64,000 nt of DNA from Halomonas getboli (GTDB lineage: Bacteria; Pseudomonadota; Gammaproteobacteria; Pseudomonadales; Halomonadaceae), in assembly GCF_023094245.1 (NCBI RefSeq), contig NZ_JALMEW010000005.1, positions 248,001 to 312,000 on the forward strand, in the 5' to 3' direction. Positions within the stretch are counted from its first letter, which is position 1; every line of letters starts with the position of its first letter. Shown here piece after piece: positions 35,821 through 46,495 of this stretch. The notes under the pieces were generated by a model that was not told the origin of the DNA, made no database searches, and worked only from the letters and a program-made list of their open reading frames with translations. The position numbers were made by a program, and so were the translations under genes.

Positions 35821-36692
35821 TGTCGCGCGAGTATCCGATCATTGCCGTGACCGGCTCCTCCGGGGCCGGCACCACCACGGTCAAGCGCACCTTCGAGCGC
35901 ATGTTCGCCCGCGAGGACGTGCATGCCGCCTTCGTCGACGGCGACGCCTTCCATCGCTACACCCGCCAGGAGCTGGCGCGGATCTTCCGCGAGGAGCCCG
36001 AGCGCAAGGACGAGCTGTCGCACTTCGCGGTGGAGGCCAACCTGCTGGAGGAGCTCGAGGGGCTGTTCCAGGAGTACGGCGAGCACGGCACCGGCACCTA
36101 TCGCCACTATATCCACGCCGAGGACAAGTCGATGATCGAGGCCGGCTACCAGGTCGGCACCTTCACCGAATGGCAGCCGCTGTCTTCGGGCACCGACCTG
36201 CTGTTCTACGAGGGGTTGCACGGCGGCCTGGTCACGCCCGAGCTCGATATCGCCCGCCACGTCGACCTGCTGGTCGGCGTGGCGCCGACCATGAACCTGG
36301 AGTGGATCCAGAAGATCGACCGCGACATGCGCTATCGCGGCTACTCCCAGGAGGCGGTGATCGACACCATCCTGGGGCGCATGGACGACTACGTGCGCTA
36401 CATCCAGCCGCAGTTCTCGCGCACCCATATCAACTTCCAGCGGGTGCCGACGGTGGATACCTCGAACCCCTTCGAGGTGCAGGACATCCCCGCCGACGCC
36501 GAGTCCTTCGTGGTGATCCGCTTCCGCGATCCGGCCACGGTGGACTTTCCCTATCTGCTGGCGATGATCCAGGATGCCTTCATGAGCCGCCCGCACACCC
36601 TGGTGGTGCCGGGCTCGCGCATGCCGCTGGCCATGGAGCTGATCCTGGGACCGCTGGTGCGCCACCTGCTGGCCCAGCGCCGCTTCCGCTGA
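35820..36692 (+). CDS. prkB: Phosphoribulokinase
   Basis: 290 residues, the length of proteobacterial PRK. P-loop GSSGAGTTT at 12-20, then FVDGDAFHRYTRQEL, SHFGVEANL-like block (SHFAVEANLLEELE) and EGLHGG. The family phosphorylates ribulose 5-phosphate to ribulose 1,5-bisphosphate, a Calvin-cycle reaction. No RuBisCO or other Calvin gene is present here. E. coli also carries such an orphan (PrkB) of uncertain physiological role. Coupled to the thioesterase gene. Confidence 0.93.
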   Translation: MSREYPIIAVTGSSGAGTTTVKRTFERMFAREDVHAAFVDGDAFHRYTRQELARIFREEPERKDELSHFAVEANLLEELEGLFQEYGEHGTGTYRHYIHAEDKSMIEAGYQVGTFTEWQPLSSGTDLLFYEGLHGGLVTPELDIARHVDLLVGVAPTMNLEWIQKIDRDMRYRGYSQEAVIDTILGRMDDYVRYIQPQFSRTHINFQRVPTVDTSNPFEVQDIPADAESFVVIRFRDPATVDFPYLLAMIQDAFMSRPHTLVVPGSRMPLAMELILGPLVRHLLAQRRFR

Positions 36693-36749
36693 TTCGCTTC
36701 GTTTCCCTCATGCGGCATTCGCCGTTCGTCATCCGCCGAGGAGCCCGCC

Positions 36750-37091
36750 ATGGACTGCCTGTTCTGCAAGATCATCAACCGTGAGATTCCGGCCGACATC
36801 GTCTATGAAGACGACCAGATGCTGGCCTTCAACGACATCGATCCCAAGGCGCCGACGCACCAGCTGATCGTGCCCAAACGCCATATCGCGACCCTGAACG
36901 ACATCGAGGAGGACGATCTGGCGCTGATCGGGCGGCTGCAGTTCACCGCCGCCAAGCTGGCTCGCGAGGCCGGCTTCGCCGAGGACGGCTATCGGGTGGT
37001 GATGAACTGCAATGAACAGGGCGGCCAGACCGTCTATCATATTCATATGCACCTGATGGGCGGTCGACGCTTTACTTGGCCGGCTGGGTAG
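36750..37091 (+). CDS. hinT: Histidine triad (HIT) protein, HinT-like
   Basis: 113 residues, typical for HinT. Opens [20 protein letters not shown] and has the triad HIHMH (H97, H99, H101) in [14 protein letters not shown]. It hydrolyses adenosine phosphoramidates and acyl-adenylates. Lies 57 bases after the phosphoribulokinase gene and may share its transcript. Confidence 0.95.
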   Translation: MDCLFCKIINREIPADIVYEDDQMLAFNDIDPKAPTHQLIVPKRHIATLNDIEEDDLALIGRLQFTAAKLAREAGFAEDGYRVVMNCNEQGGQTVYHIHMHLMGGRRFTWPAG

Positions 37092-37166
37092 TCGGCGCGC
37101 GGCATCCGCCGCGGCTTGCGGTGTTCGACGCATCAGGTGCAGCTTCGCCGCTCGACACGGTTCCTC

Positions 37167-37192
37167 ACGACGCCGCCCGCGGGCGGCGTCGT
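37167..37192 (+). terminator. GC-rich hairpin between hinT and coq7
   Basis: Twelve-base arms (ACGACGCCGCCC and GGGCGGCGTCGT) separated by GC. There is no T-tract, so it is terminator-like only. A -10-like TACAAT (37230-37235) follows before coq7. Confidence 0.5.
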
Positions 37193-37261
37193 CGCGTCCC
37201 GGGAACTGCCGGCCCCGGGGCGACTCGGTTACAATGGGCCATCATCGATTCAGGGGGTGTC

Positions 37262-37906
37262 ATGAACCGTCAGTATTCCCGTGCCGATCAGCTGGTGCGC
37301 CAGGGCGATGCCGTGCTGCGCACCCTGCTGCCGGGCGCCGCCCAGCCCTCGCGCCCGTCACCGGCGACCCCGGAGGTGCGCGACGACGCCATGGACGAGG
37401 CAGAACGCCGCCACGCCGAGGGCCTGATGCGCATCAACCATACCGGCGAGGTGTGCGCCCAGGCGCTCTACCAGGGCCAGGGCCTGACCGCCAAGCTGCC
37501 CGAGATCCGTGAGCAGATGGAGCAGGCCGCCCAGGAGGAGATCGATCATCTGGCCTGGTGCCAGTCGCGCCTCGACGAGCTCGACGGCCATACCAGTCGC
37601 CTCAACCCGCTGTTCTATGCCGCCTCGTTCGGCATGGGCGCGCTGGCCGGGGCGATCGGCGATCGCATCAGCCTCGGTTTCGTGGCGGCCACCGAGGAAC
37701 AGGTGGGCCGCCATCTCGACGCCCACATGGACGAGCTGCCGGCCGGCGATCATCGCTCCCGGGCGGTGCTGCGCCAGATGGCCATCGATGAGGCCCACCA
37801 CGCCGAGCAGGCGCTTGACGCCGGCGGCGCCCGCTTTCCGGGCCCGGTCAAGGCCGGCATGACGCTGATGTCCAAGGTGATGACCAGGTCGGTCTACAGG
37901 CTCTAA
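37262..37906 (+). CDS. coq7: 3-demethoxyubiquinol 3-hydroxylase (Coq7/UbiF-type di-iron)
   Basis: 214 residues. It hydroxylates the ubiquinone ring in the last hydroxylation step of ubiquinone synthesis, at the membrane. The di-iron ligands lie in [31 protein letters not shown] and [10 protein letters not shown]. It is the di-iron alternative to the flavoprotein UbiF. About 40 residues precede the conserved core. Start ATG at 37262. Confidence 0.96.
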   Translation: MNRQYSRADQLVRQGDAVLRTLLPGAAQPSRPSPATPEVRDDAMDEAERRHAEGLMRINHTGEVCAQALYQGQGLTAKLPEIREQMEQAAQEEIDHLAWCQSRLDELDGHTSRLNPLFYAASFGMGALAGAIGDRISLGFVAATEEQVGRHLDAHMDELPAGDHRSRAVLRQMAIDEAHHAEQALDAGGARFPGPVKAGMTLMSKVMTRSVYRL

Positions 37907-38016
37907 GCCGGAAGCTTGAAGCCGTAAGCTGGAAGAAACCCCAAAAAGCGAACCCCACCCGGTCTCGCCAGGGTGGGGTTCGCGTTTTCTTCCGGCTTCA
38001 AGCTTACCGCTTAAGG
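37904..38016. terminator. Bidirectional terminator nested in AAGCTTGAAGC-type inverted repeats
   Basis: Centre: GCGAACCCCACCC (37948-37960) pairs perfectly with 37971-37983, flanked by AAAAA and GTTTTCTT, serving both coq7 and convergent speD. Outside it, GAAGCTTGAAGCCG (from 37911) is mirrored by CGGCTTCAAGCTTAC (37993-38007), giving a larger imperfect stem. The coq7 stop codon lies within the outer left arm. Confidence 0.85.
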
Positions 38017-38030
38017 CTCCGCCGCGCGGG

Positions 38031-38825
38031 CTAGTCCATGTTGCGCGAGTAGAAGATCTCCAGCATCTCCTTGCGCAGCCGGCTCTCGGTGTCGCGGGCT
38101 TCCTCGAAGCTGATGTCGCGCCGTGAGGTGCCGAACAGGTAGTTGTCCAGCTCGAAGTCCTTGAGCAGCATCTTGGTGTGGAACATGTTCTCCTGATACA
38201 CGTTCACGTCCACCATCTGGTAGGCCCGCTTGGTGTCCTCGGCCAGGTAGTCCTGGATCGAGGTGATGTCGTGGTCGATGAACAGCTTCTTGCCGTCCAC
38301 GTCGCGGGTGAAGCCGCGGACTCGGTAGTCCATGGTCACGATGTCGGAATCGAAGCTGTGGATCAGGTAGTTGAGCGCCTTCAGCGGGCTGATCTGGCCG
38401 CAGGTGGAGACATCGATGTCCAGGCGGAAGGTGCTGATGCCGTTGTCCGGATGCGACTCGGGGTAGCTGTGCACCGTGACATGGCTCTTGTCGAGGTGCG
38501 CCACCACGGTCTCCGGCAGCGGCCCCGGGCCGGGCTCCATCTGTTCGGGTGCGGCGTCCTCCAGCTCGTGCTCGGCGATCAGGATGGTCACGCTGGCGCC
38601 GTGGGGCTCATAGTCCTGGCGGGAGATATTGAGCACGTGGGCGCCGATGATATTGGTCACATCCTTGAGGATCTGCGTCAGGCGCTCGGCGTTGTAGAGC
38701 TCATCGATGTAGTCGATGTAGGCCCGGCGCTGCTCCTCGGTCTTCGCGTAGCAGATGTCGTAGATGTTGAAGCTCAGGGAGCTGGTCAGGTTGTTGAACC
38801 CGTGGAGTCGGAGATTGTCGGTCAC
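38031..38825 (-). CDS. speD: S-adenosylmethionine decarboxylase proenzyme
   Basis: 264 residues, the same length as E. coli SpeD. It decarboxylates SAM to supply the aminopropyl group for spermidine. Self-cleavage is expected between K113 and S114 ([18 protein letters not shown]), creating the pyruvoyl cofactor. Other signatures: [22 protein letters not shown] and [17 protein letters not shown]. Start is GTG, 8 bases after GGGAGG. speE is not adjacent in the window. Confidence 0.97.
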   Translation of the reverse strand: MTDNLRLHGFNNLTSSLSFNIYDICYAKTEEQRRAYIDYIDELYNAERLTQILKDVTNIIGAHVLNISRQDYEPHGASVTILIAEHELEDAAPEQMEPGPGPLPETVVAHLDKSHVTVHSYPESHPDNGISTFRLDIDVSTCGQISPLKALNYLIHSFDSDIVTMDYRVRGFTRDVDGKKLFIDHDITSIQDYLAEDTKRAYQMVDVNVYQENMFHTKMLLKDFELDNYLFGTSRRDISFEEARDTESRLRKEMLEIFYSRNMD

Positions 38826-38915
38826 GTCCGAGCCTCCCAAAGTGGCAGATGTTGTCATCCCGACGGGTGGCGCCGGAACCCCTGGCGATCGAAAGGCGCG
38901 TATTATGCACATCCC

Positions 38916-38949
38916 ACCGTGACGGCGCACCCGCCGCCACGGTTTTTTT
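38916..38949 (+). terminator. Plus-strand terminator-like hairpin between two minus-strand genes
   Basis: ACCGTGACGGCG (38916-38927) pairs with CGCCGCCACGGT (38932-38943) with one mismatch, followed by a T-run continuing to 38949. No plus-strand gene lies upstream. Its orientation is antisense to the osmC-speD direction. Confidence 0.6.
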
Positions 38950-38995
38950 CGCGGTCTCCGGCAGTCGGGTGCGTGGGCCGCCCGCGGGAGGAGGG

Positions 38996-39415
38996 TTACT
39001 CCTCGACGATGGTGAAGGAGTGGGTGACCTCCACGCCGCCCTTGGCCAGCATGATCGAGGCGCTGCAGTATTTGTCGGCGGAGAGCTCGACGGCACGCTT
39101 GACCTGCTTCTCCTTGAGCCCCTGGCCGCTCACGGTGAAGTGGATATGGATCTTGGTGAAGACGCTGGGCACCTCGTCGGCGCGCTCGGCCTCGATGCTG
39201 GCCACGCAATCGGTGACCGGGGCGCGGGACTTCTCGAGAATCTCCAGCACGTCGAAGGAGGTGCAGGCGCCCATGCCCATCAGCAGCATTTCCATCGGGC
39301 GCGGGCCGGTGTTGCGGCCGCCGTGGTCGGGCGGGCCGTCGATGACCACGCTGTGGCCGCTGCCGGCCTCGGCGACGAACTGGCGACCGTCGGTCCATTT
39401 GACGCTGGCTTTCAT
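38996..39415 (-). CDS. OsmC/Ohr family protein (YhfA-like)
   Basis: 139 residues. [22 protein letters not shown] carries the first cysteine (CTSFD) and [12 protein letters not shown] the second, the redox pair of OsmC-like peroxidases. Closest in layout to YhfA/YhfA-like proteins whose substrate is uncertain. Cytosolic. It lies upstream of speD on the same strand with a 170-base gap, so co-transcription is possible but not certain. Confidence 0.88.
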   Translation of the reverse strand: MKASVKWTDGRQFVAEAGSGHSVVIDGPPDHGGRNTGPRPMEMLLMGMGACTSFDVLEILEKSRAPVTDCVASIEAERADEVPSVFTKIHIHFTVSGQGLKEKQVKRAVELSADKYCSASIMLAKGGVEVTHSFTIVEE

Positions 39416-39497
39416 GTGCGGTGTTCCTTGATGGAGTGAGAGAGTGGAGCAGCGAGAGAGTGGAGTGGCGCCAGCTTAGCAGCTGACGCCGCCCGGC

Positions 39498-41227
<1,730 letters not shown>

Positions 41228-41350
41228 CTTCACCTCTCGATGTCCGGTGGTGGAGCGTCGGTTGACGGCCCCGTGGCGTCGCCGCATGCTGAGGCCCGAC
41301 AGCGTCGGCGTGACAGGGACTCGTCGGCGGGACAGGTCGCATGGGGCCTG

Positions 41351-41356
41351 TATAAT
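41351..41356 (+). promoter_or_regulatory. -10 box upstream of lptD
   Basis: A consensus TATAAT, 32 bases before the lptD start. No good -35 hexamer sits at the right distance (41328-41333 reads CGGGAC), so an activator or an alternative mode may be needed. No clear sigma-E promoter was seen. Confidence 0.5.
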
Positions 41357-41388
41357 ACCGATTCACTCCGCCAAGGACATCGTGGAAC

Positions 41389-43866
41389 ATGGCCAAGCGA
41401 CCCTCATGGACGGCCCTGGCAGGCCTGATGACCTCGAGCCTGCTCATCGCCGCCCCCATACTGGCGGCACCTCCCGAGCCGCTGCCCGCCGATCAGCTTG
41501 ACTGGCAGCCGTGGGGCGCCGACCGGCCGGCGGGCGCCGTGTGCCGTGGGCGCTACGTGATGCCGGACTACCGCCTGGCACAGCCCGCCGACGGGCAGGT
41601 CGCCAGCGAGGCCGACAGCGGCGAGTATGGCGCCGAGGGCGAGACCCGGCTCAGCGGCCGGGTGGTGCTGCGTCGGGGCGATACTCAGCTCGAAGCGCCG
41701 CGGGTCACGGTGCCGGCGGCCCGCGACCGAGTGCAGGCCGAGGGCCCGGTGGCGCTGCGTGACCGCAACCTGCTGGTGCGCGGCGACGACGCCGAATTCT
41801 CGCTCGACAGCGATGCGGCGAGCGTCGAGACCGCCCACTACGTGGCCCACGAGCAGCGCCTGCGTGGCGACGCGGTGCGGCTGGCGCGGCTCGAGGACGG
41901 CCGCTACCGGCTGCGCGAGGCCAGCTTTACCACCTGCGAGCCCGGCAACGAGCTGTGGCGTCTGGTCGGCAACGATATCCTGCTGGACCGCGAGAGCGGT
42001 TTCGGCACCGCCAAGAACGCCCGCCTCGAGGTCGGTCACGTGCCGGTGTTCTACTGGCCCTGGGTCCGTTTCCCCATCGACGAGCGCCGCCAGACCGGCT
42101 TCCTGTGGCCGACGATCGGCGCCTCCGGCAGCGGGCTCGACTACTCCCAGCCCTTCTACTGGAACATCGCCCCCGACCAGGACGCGACCATCACCCCGCG
42201 CTGGATCAGCGATCGTGGCCTGCTGATGGGCGGCCAGTATCGCTACCTCTTCCCGTCCGACGCCGGCACCATCGAAGGCGCCTACATCGCCGACGACAAG
42301 AGCGCCGGCGACGAGGCCTCGGATTATTCGGACCTCGAGAACGGCGATGAGCGCTGGTACCTGGACTTCCGTCACGCCGGGCGCTTCGACGACCGCACCG
42401 ACTACCGGCTACGCTACGGCGCGGCCAGCGACGGCGCCTACTTCGATGACTTCGGCCGCGACTTCGCCGAGCAGGACACCGATCACCTGTCGCGGCTGGC
42501 CCAGCTCGACTACCGCGGCGACGTCTGGCAGCTGCAGGCCAAGGCCCAGGGCTACCAGAAGCTCGACGATCCGCTGAAGGATGGCGACAAGCCCTTCTAT
42601 CGCCTGCCGAGCCTCGACGCCCGGGCGCGCTGGTCCCAGAACGGCGGCTTCTACGAGGAGTGGACGTCCAACCTGACCTACTTCTGGCGCGACGTGAATA
42701 CCGACGAGGATGGCTTCTACGACTTCCGCGACGGGCGGCGGCGCATCCCGGAACGCGAGGCGGCCAACGGCACCCGGCTGCGTCTGGACCCGGCCGTGGG
42801 CTGGCGCTTCGATGAGAGCTGGGGCTTCCTCGAGCCGCGCGTCGAGCTCGCCCACCGCTCCTATGACCTGGACTACGGCGACCGCGAGACGTCGAACACC
42901 GACACGCCGTCTTTGACCGTGCCGGTGACCTCGATCGACGGCGGCCTGGTGTTCGAGCGCGACCTGAACCTCGGCGGCGGCGACTATCGCCAGACCCTGG
43001 AGCCGAGGCTCAACTACGCCTACGTGCCGGCCGAGGACCAGAGCGAGTTCCCGGACTTCGACACCGGCGAGCGCAACTTCTCCTGGAACCAACTGTGGTC
43101 GCCGGACCGTTTCTCCGGCGGCGACCGGGTGGGCGACCTCAACCGCCTGTCCTACGGCGTGGAGAGCCGCCTGCTGGAGGACGAGAGCGGCCGCGAGCGG
43201 CTGTCGCTGGGCCTCGGCCAGGCGTTCTACTTCGAGGACCGCCACATCGACATGAACGGCGACCCCGATACCCTGCCGGCGAACGAGGATTCCTACGATT
43301 ACTACAACGCCACCCGTCAGCGCTCGCCGCTGGTCACGCGCCTGGACTGGCAGCTGAGCGACGAGTGGAGCACCCGCTGGCAGTGGCTCTACGACGACCA
43401 CAAGTCGCGCACCGAGCAGGCCAGCTGGGACCTGCAGTACCGCTCCCATGCCGGTCACGTGCTCAACCTGGGCTATCGCTGGCAGCTCGAGGGCTTCGAC
43501 GTGTCCGAGGATGACGCCGAGGACAAGCTCGGCTACAACCGCGAGGAAGTCGACGTCTCCGGCGCCTTCAAGGTCAGTCCTCAGGTCGATCTGATCGGTC
43601 GCGTCGTCTACGACAACACCAACGACCGGACCCTGGAACAGCTGGCGGGTGTGCAGTGGAACGACTGCTGCTATGGTCTGCAGCTGGTGTGGCGCGAATG
43701 GGTCGACGACGAGGACACCGCCAACACCATTGCCGACGACACCACCGATCGCGGGTTCTTCCTGCGCTTCGTGTTCAAGGGGCTGGGCGGCGTCGGCGGC
43801 GAAGCGGCCAGCTACTTCGACACCGCCGTGCCGGGCTATCGCAGCACCGACTTCAGCGTGCGCTGA
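41389..43866 (+). CDS. lptD: LPS-assembly outer-membrane protein LptD
   Basis: 825 residues. Signal peptide of about 26 residues (ending PILAA), an OstA/LptA-like beta-jellyroll in the periplasm, then a large beta-barrel from about residue 215. The four cysteines that form the two essential inter-domain disulfides are present: C52, C183, C760 and C761, corresponding to C31, C173, C724 and C725 in E. coli. With LptE it inserts LPS into the outer leaflet. First gene of lptD-surA-pdxA-rsmA-apaG-apaH. Confidence 0.96.
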   Translation: MAKRPSWTALAGLMTSSLLIAAPILAAPPEPLPADQLDWQPWGADRPAGAVCRGRYVMPDYRLAQPADGQVASEADSGEYGAEGETRLSGRVVLRRGDTQLEAPRVTVPAARDRVQAEGPVALRDRNLLVRGDDAEFSLDSDAASVETAHYVAHEQRLRGDAVRLARLEDGRYRLREASFTTCEPGNELWRLVGNDILLDRESGFGTAKNARLEVGHVPVFYWPWVRFPIDERRQTGFLWPTIGASGSGLDYSQPFYWNIAPDQDATITPRWISDRGLLMGGQYRYLFPSDAGTIEGAYIADDKSAGDEASDYSDLENGDERWYLDFRHAGRFDDRTDYRLRYGAASDGAYFDDFGRDFAEQDTDHLSRLAQLDYRGDVWQLQAKAQGYQKLDDPLKDGDKPFYRLPSLDARARWSQNGGFYEEWTSNLTYFWRDVNTDEDGFYDFRDGRRRIPEREAANGTRLRLDPAVGWRFDESWGFLEPRVELAHRSYDLDYGDRETSNTDTPSLTVPVTSIDGGLVFERDLNLGGGDYRQTLEPRLNYAYVPAEDQSEFPDFDTGERNFSWNQLWSPDRFSGGDRVGDLNRLSYGVESRLLEDESGRERLSLGLGQAFYFEDRHIDMNGDPDTLPANEDSYDYYNATRQRSPLVTRLDWQLSDEWSTRWQWLYDDHKSRTEQASWDLQYRSHAGHVLNLGYRWQLEGFDVSEDDAEDKLGYNREEVDVSGAFKVSPQVDLIGRVVYDNTNDRTLEQLAGVQWNDCCYGLQLVWREWVDDEDTANTIADDTTDRGFFLRFVFKGLGGVGGEAASYFDTAVPGYRSTDFSVR

Positions 43867-43954
43867 GCCGCGGCGACATCCATGCCTGACGCTCCTCGCG
43901 GCCGCATGCCGGCCGCGACGAGACATTCGCTATCGAACGAGAGGAAACACCGAC

Positions 43955-44593
43955 ATGCGTAGCCGACACTTCGCCACCCTGCTGCTGGCCCTGCTGCTGG
44001 GCACCGCCCCGCTGACCGGGTTGGCCCAGGCGCGTGAGCCCCTGGACCGGATCGTGGCGGTGGTCAACGACGGCGCCATCATGGCCTCCCAGCTCGAGGA
44101 TCGCTTCGCCCAGACCAAGCGTCAGCTGAGTGCCCGGGGCGTCGACCTGCCGCCGGACGAGGTGCTGCGCCAGCAGGTGCTGGATCGCCTGGTGGTCGAG
44201 GAGATCCAGCTGCAGATGGCCCGCGAGGCCAACCTCAGCGTCGACGACACCGAGCTCAACAGCCAGGTGCGCGCCATCGCCCGGAGCAACAACATGACCC
44301 TGGACCAGTTCGCCGACGCCCTCGAGGCGGATGGCCTGTCGCTCGGGGTGGTGCGCGATCAGGTGCGCCGCGAGCTGCTGATGCGCGAGCTCCAGCAGCG
44401 CCGGGTCGGCAGCCGGGTCAATCTCTCCGAGCGCGAGGTCGACCGCTACATCGAGCAGCAGGGCGGCAACATGAGCCGCGACCAGGCCCGCCAGGCGCTG
44501 TTCCAGCGCAAGGCCAACGACGAGATGGAAGACTGGATCCAGGAGATCCGTAGCGAGGCCTTCGTCGACGAGCGGCTCGAGCCGAACGCATGA
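43955..44593 (+). CDS. surA: SurA periplasmic chaperone lacking both parvulin PPIase domains
   Basis: 212 residues, against about 430 for E. coli SurA. Signal peptide (1-26, ending GLAQA), then the N-terminal chaperone domain (REPLDRIVAVVNDGAIMASQLEDR to LSEREVDRYIEQQ), which runs directly into the C-terminal SurA segment (MSRDQARQALFQRKANDEMEDW and IQEIRSEAFVDERL). The two parvulin domains that normally lie between are absent, with no frameshift or stop. In E. coli the N and C parts together carry most chaperone activity, so it is probably functional without prolyl isomerase activity. RBS GAGAGGA. It overlaps pdxA by 4 bases and follows lptD, a known SurA client. Confidence 0.9.
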   Translation: MRSRHFATLLLALLLGTAPLTGLAQAREPLDRIVAVVNDGAIMASQLEDRFAQTKRQLSARGVDLPPDEVLRQQVLDRLVVEEIQLQMAREANLSVDDTELNSQVRAIARSNNMTLDQFADALEADGLSLGVVRDQVRRELLMRELQQRRVGSRVNLSEREVDRYIEQQGGNMSRDQARQALFQRKANDEMEDWIQEIRSEAFVDERLEPNA

Positions 44594-45645
44594 GCGACGC
44601 GCCCGTCATCGCCCTGACCACCGGCGAGCCGGCCGGCATCGGCCCCGAGCTCGCCGTGATGCTGGCGACCGACGGCGCCACCGGCGCGGCGCAGGGGCAT
44701 CGGCGGGTGGCGGTGGGCGACCCCGAGCTGCTCGCCGAGCGAGCGGGGGCCCTGGGACGGTCGCTCGATATCGTCGAGCTGGCGCCGGGCGAGCCGGTGC
44801 CCGAGCCCCGGCCCGGCCGGCTGCCGGTGTGGCCGGTGGCGCTCGCCGCGCCCTGCCGGCCCGGGGTGCTCGACGTTCGCAACGGCGACTACGTGCTCGA
44901 GACCCTGGATCGCGCCGTCGCCGGCTGCCGGGCCGGCGAGGCCGCCGGGATGGTGACCGCGCCGCTGCACAAGGCGGTGATCCGTGAGGCCGGTCACGTC
45001 GACTTCACCGGCCACACCGAATACCTGCGCGACGCCTGCGGCGTCGACGAGGTGGTGATGATGCTCGCCACCGACCGCGCCCTGCACGCCGCCGGTGCCG
45101 ACTGGCACGGCCCGCGGGCGCTGCGCGTGGCGCTCGCCACCACCCACCTGCCGCTGCGCGAGGTGAGCGACGCGGTGACGCCCGAGCGGCTGACGCGCCT
45201 GCTGCGCATCCTCGACGCCGACCTCAAACGCTGGTTCGGCCTGGACGCGCCGCGCATCGCCGTGTGCGGGCTCAATCCCCACGCCGGGGAGGGCGGCCAC
45301 CTCGGCCGCGAGGAACTCGAGGTGATCGCCCCGACCCTGGCGAGGCTGCGCCGCGAGGGCCTGACCCTTGACGGGCCGCTGCCGGCGGATACCCTGTTCA
45401 CCCCGCGCCACCTGGCCGAGGCCGACGCCGTGCTGGCGATGTATCATGACCAGGGCCTGCCGGTGCTCAAGTACGCCGGCTTCGGCCGCGCCGCCAACAT
45501 CACCCTGGGCCTGCCGCTGGTGCGCACCTCGGTGGACCACGGTACCGCCCTCGACCTGGCCGGCAGCGGCCGCGCCGATCCCGGCAGCCTGGCGGTGGCC
45601 GAGGCGCTGGCCGCCGACATGGCCCGCCGCGCCGGCCGTGGCTGA
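44590..45645 (+). CDS. pdxA: 4-hydroxythreonine-4-phosphate dehydrogenase
   Basis: 351 residues. NAD-dependent step of pyridoxal 5'-phosphate synthesis in the DXP-dependent route. Signatures: ALTTGEPAGIGPELA at the N-terminus, VTAPLHKAVI, FTGHTEYL, GLNPHAGEGGHLG and AMYHDQGLPVLKY. ATGA overlap with surA. Gene order surA-pdxA-rsmA is conserved in gammaproteobacteria. Confidence 0.97.
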   Translation: MSDAPVIALTTGEPAGIGPELAVMLATDGATGAAQGHRRVAVGDPELLAERAGALGRSLDIVELAPGEPVPEPRPGRLPVWPVALAAPCRPGVLDVRNGDYVLETLDRAVAGCRAGEAAGMVTAPLHKAVIREAGHVDFTGHTEYLRDACGVDEVVMMLATDRALHAAGADWHGPRALRVALATTHLPLREVSDAVTPERLTRLLRILDADLKRWFGLDAPRIAVCGLNPHAGEGGHLGREELEVIAPTLARLRREGLTLDGPLPADTLFTPRHLAEADAVLAMYHDQGLPVLKYAGFGRAANITLGLPLVRTSVDHGTALDLAGSGRADPGSLAVAEALAADMARRAGRG

Positions 45646-45682
45646 GCGTGGCACCCCCGATTCGAACAGAAGGACAGACCGC

Positions 45683-46495
45683 ATGGCATCCCGCCCCCAG
45701 GGTCATCGCGCCCGCAAGCGCTTCGGCCAGAACTTCCTGCGCGACCCCGGCATCATCTCGCGGCTGGTCCGCGCCATCGGCGCCCGCCCCGGCGAGCGGC
45801 TGGTGGAGATCGGCCCCGGCCAGGGCGCCCTGACCGAGCCGCTGCTGGAGGCGGCGGGCGGGCATCTCGAGGTCATCGAGCTGGACCGTGACCTGATTCC
45901 CGGGCTGCGTGTGCAGTTCTTCGACCAGCCCGGCTTCGTGATCCACGAGGGCGATGCGCTCAAGGTCGACTTCCGCGAGCTGCGCGGCGAGGGCCCGGCG
46001 CTGCGGGTGGTGGGCAACCTGCCCTACAATATCTCCACGCCGCTGATCTCCCATCTGCTGCAGGCCGGCGACGCCGTGGCCGACATGCACTTCATGCTGC
46101 AGAAGGAGGTCGTCGACCGCCTGGCGGCGCCGCCCGGTGGCGGCGAGCGCGGTCGCCTCTCGGTGCTGGCCCAGTACTACTGCTCGGTCGAGTCGCTGTT
46201 CATCGTGCCGCCGGAGTCCTTCGTGCCGCGGCCCAAGGTGGACTCCGCCATCGTGCGCCTGACGCCCCACGCCGAGCGGCCGGACGTCGCCCGCGACGAG
46301 ACGCTGCTGTTCGACGTGGTCCGCGAGGCCTTCGCCCAGCGGCGCAAGACGCTGCGCAACAACCTCAAGGGACGGATCGACGCCGCGGCCCTGGAGGCGC
46401 TCGGCATCGATCCGACCCGACGGCCCCAGACCCTGAGCGTGGCGGAGTTCGTGCGCATCGCCAACCATCTGGCCGAGGAGGGCAGCGCCTCATGA
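45683..46495 (+). CDS. rsmA: 16S rRNA dimethyladenosine transferase RsmA (KsgA)
   Basis: 270 residues. Dimethylates A1518 and A1519 of 16S rRNA. Motif I is VEIGPGQGALTEPLL; the catalytic NLPYNIS is present, and AFAQRRKTLRNNLKG marks the C-terminal domain. Start ATG at 45683 behind AAGGA. Next gene overlaps by 4 bases. Confidence 0.98.
   Translation: MASRPQGHRARKRFGQNFLRDPGIISRLVRAIGARPGERLVEIGPGQGALTEPLLEAAGGHLEVIELDRDLIPGLRVQFFDQPGFVIHEGDALKVDFRELRGEGPALRVVGNLPYNISTPLISHLLQAGDAVADMHFMLQKEVVDRLAAPPGGGERGRLSVLAQYYCSVESLFIVPPESFVPRPKVDSAIVRLTPHAERPDVARDETLLFDVVREAFAQRRKTLRNNLKGRIDAAALEALGIDPTRRPQTLSVAEFVRIANHLAEEGSAS

Noticed and set aside
35820..36692. Evidence for autotrophy from phosphoribulokinase
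   Set aside because: Orphan phosphoribulokinases are found in heterotrophs such as E. coli and no RuBisCO gene is present here.
43955..44593. SurA shortened by a frameshift or premature stop
   Set aside because: The frame is continuous and includes the genuine SurA C-terminal segment, ending by overlap with pdxA as expected; this is an internal domain loss, not a truncation.
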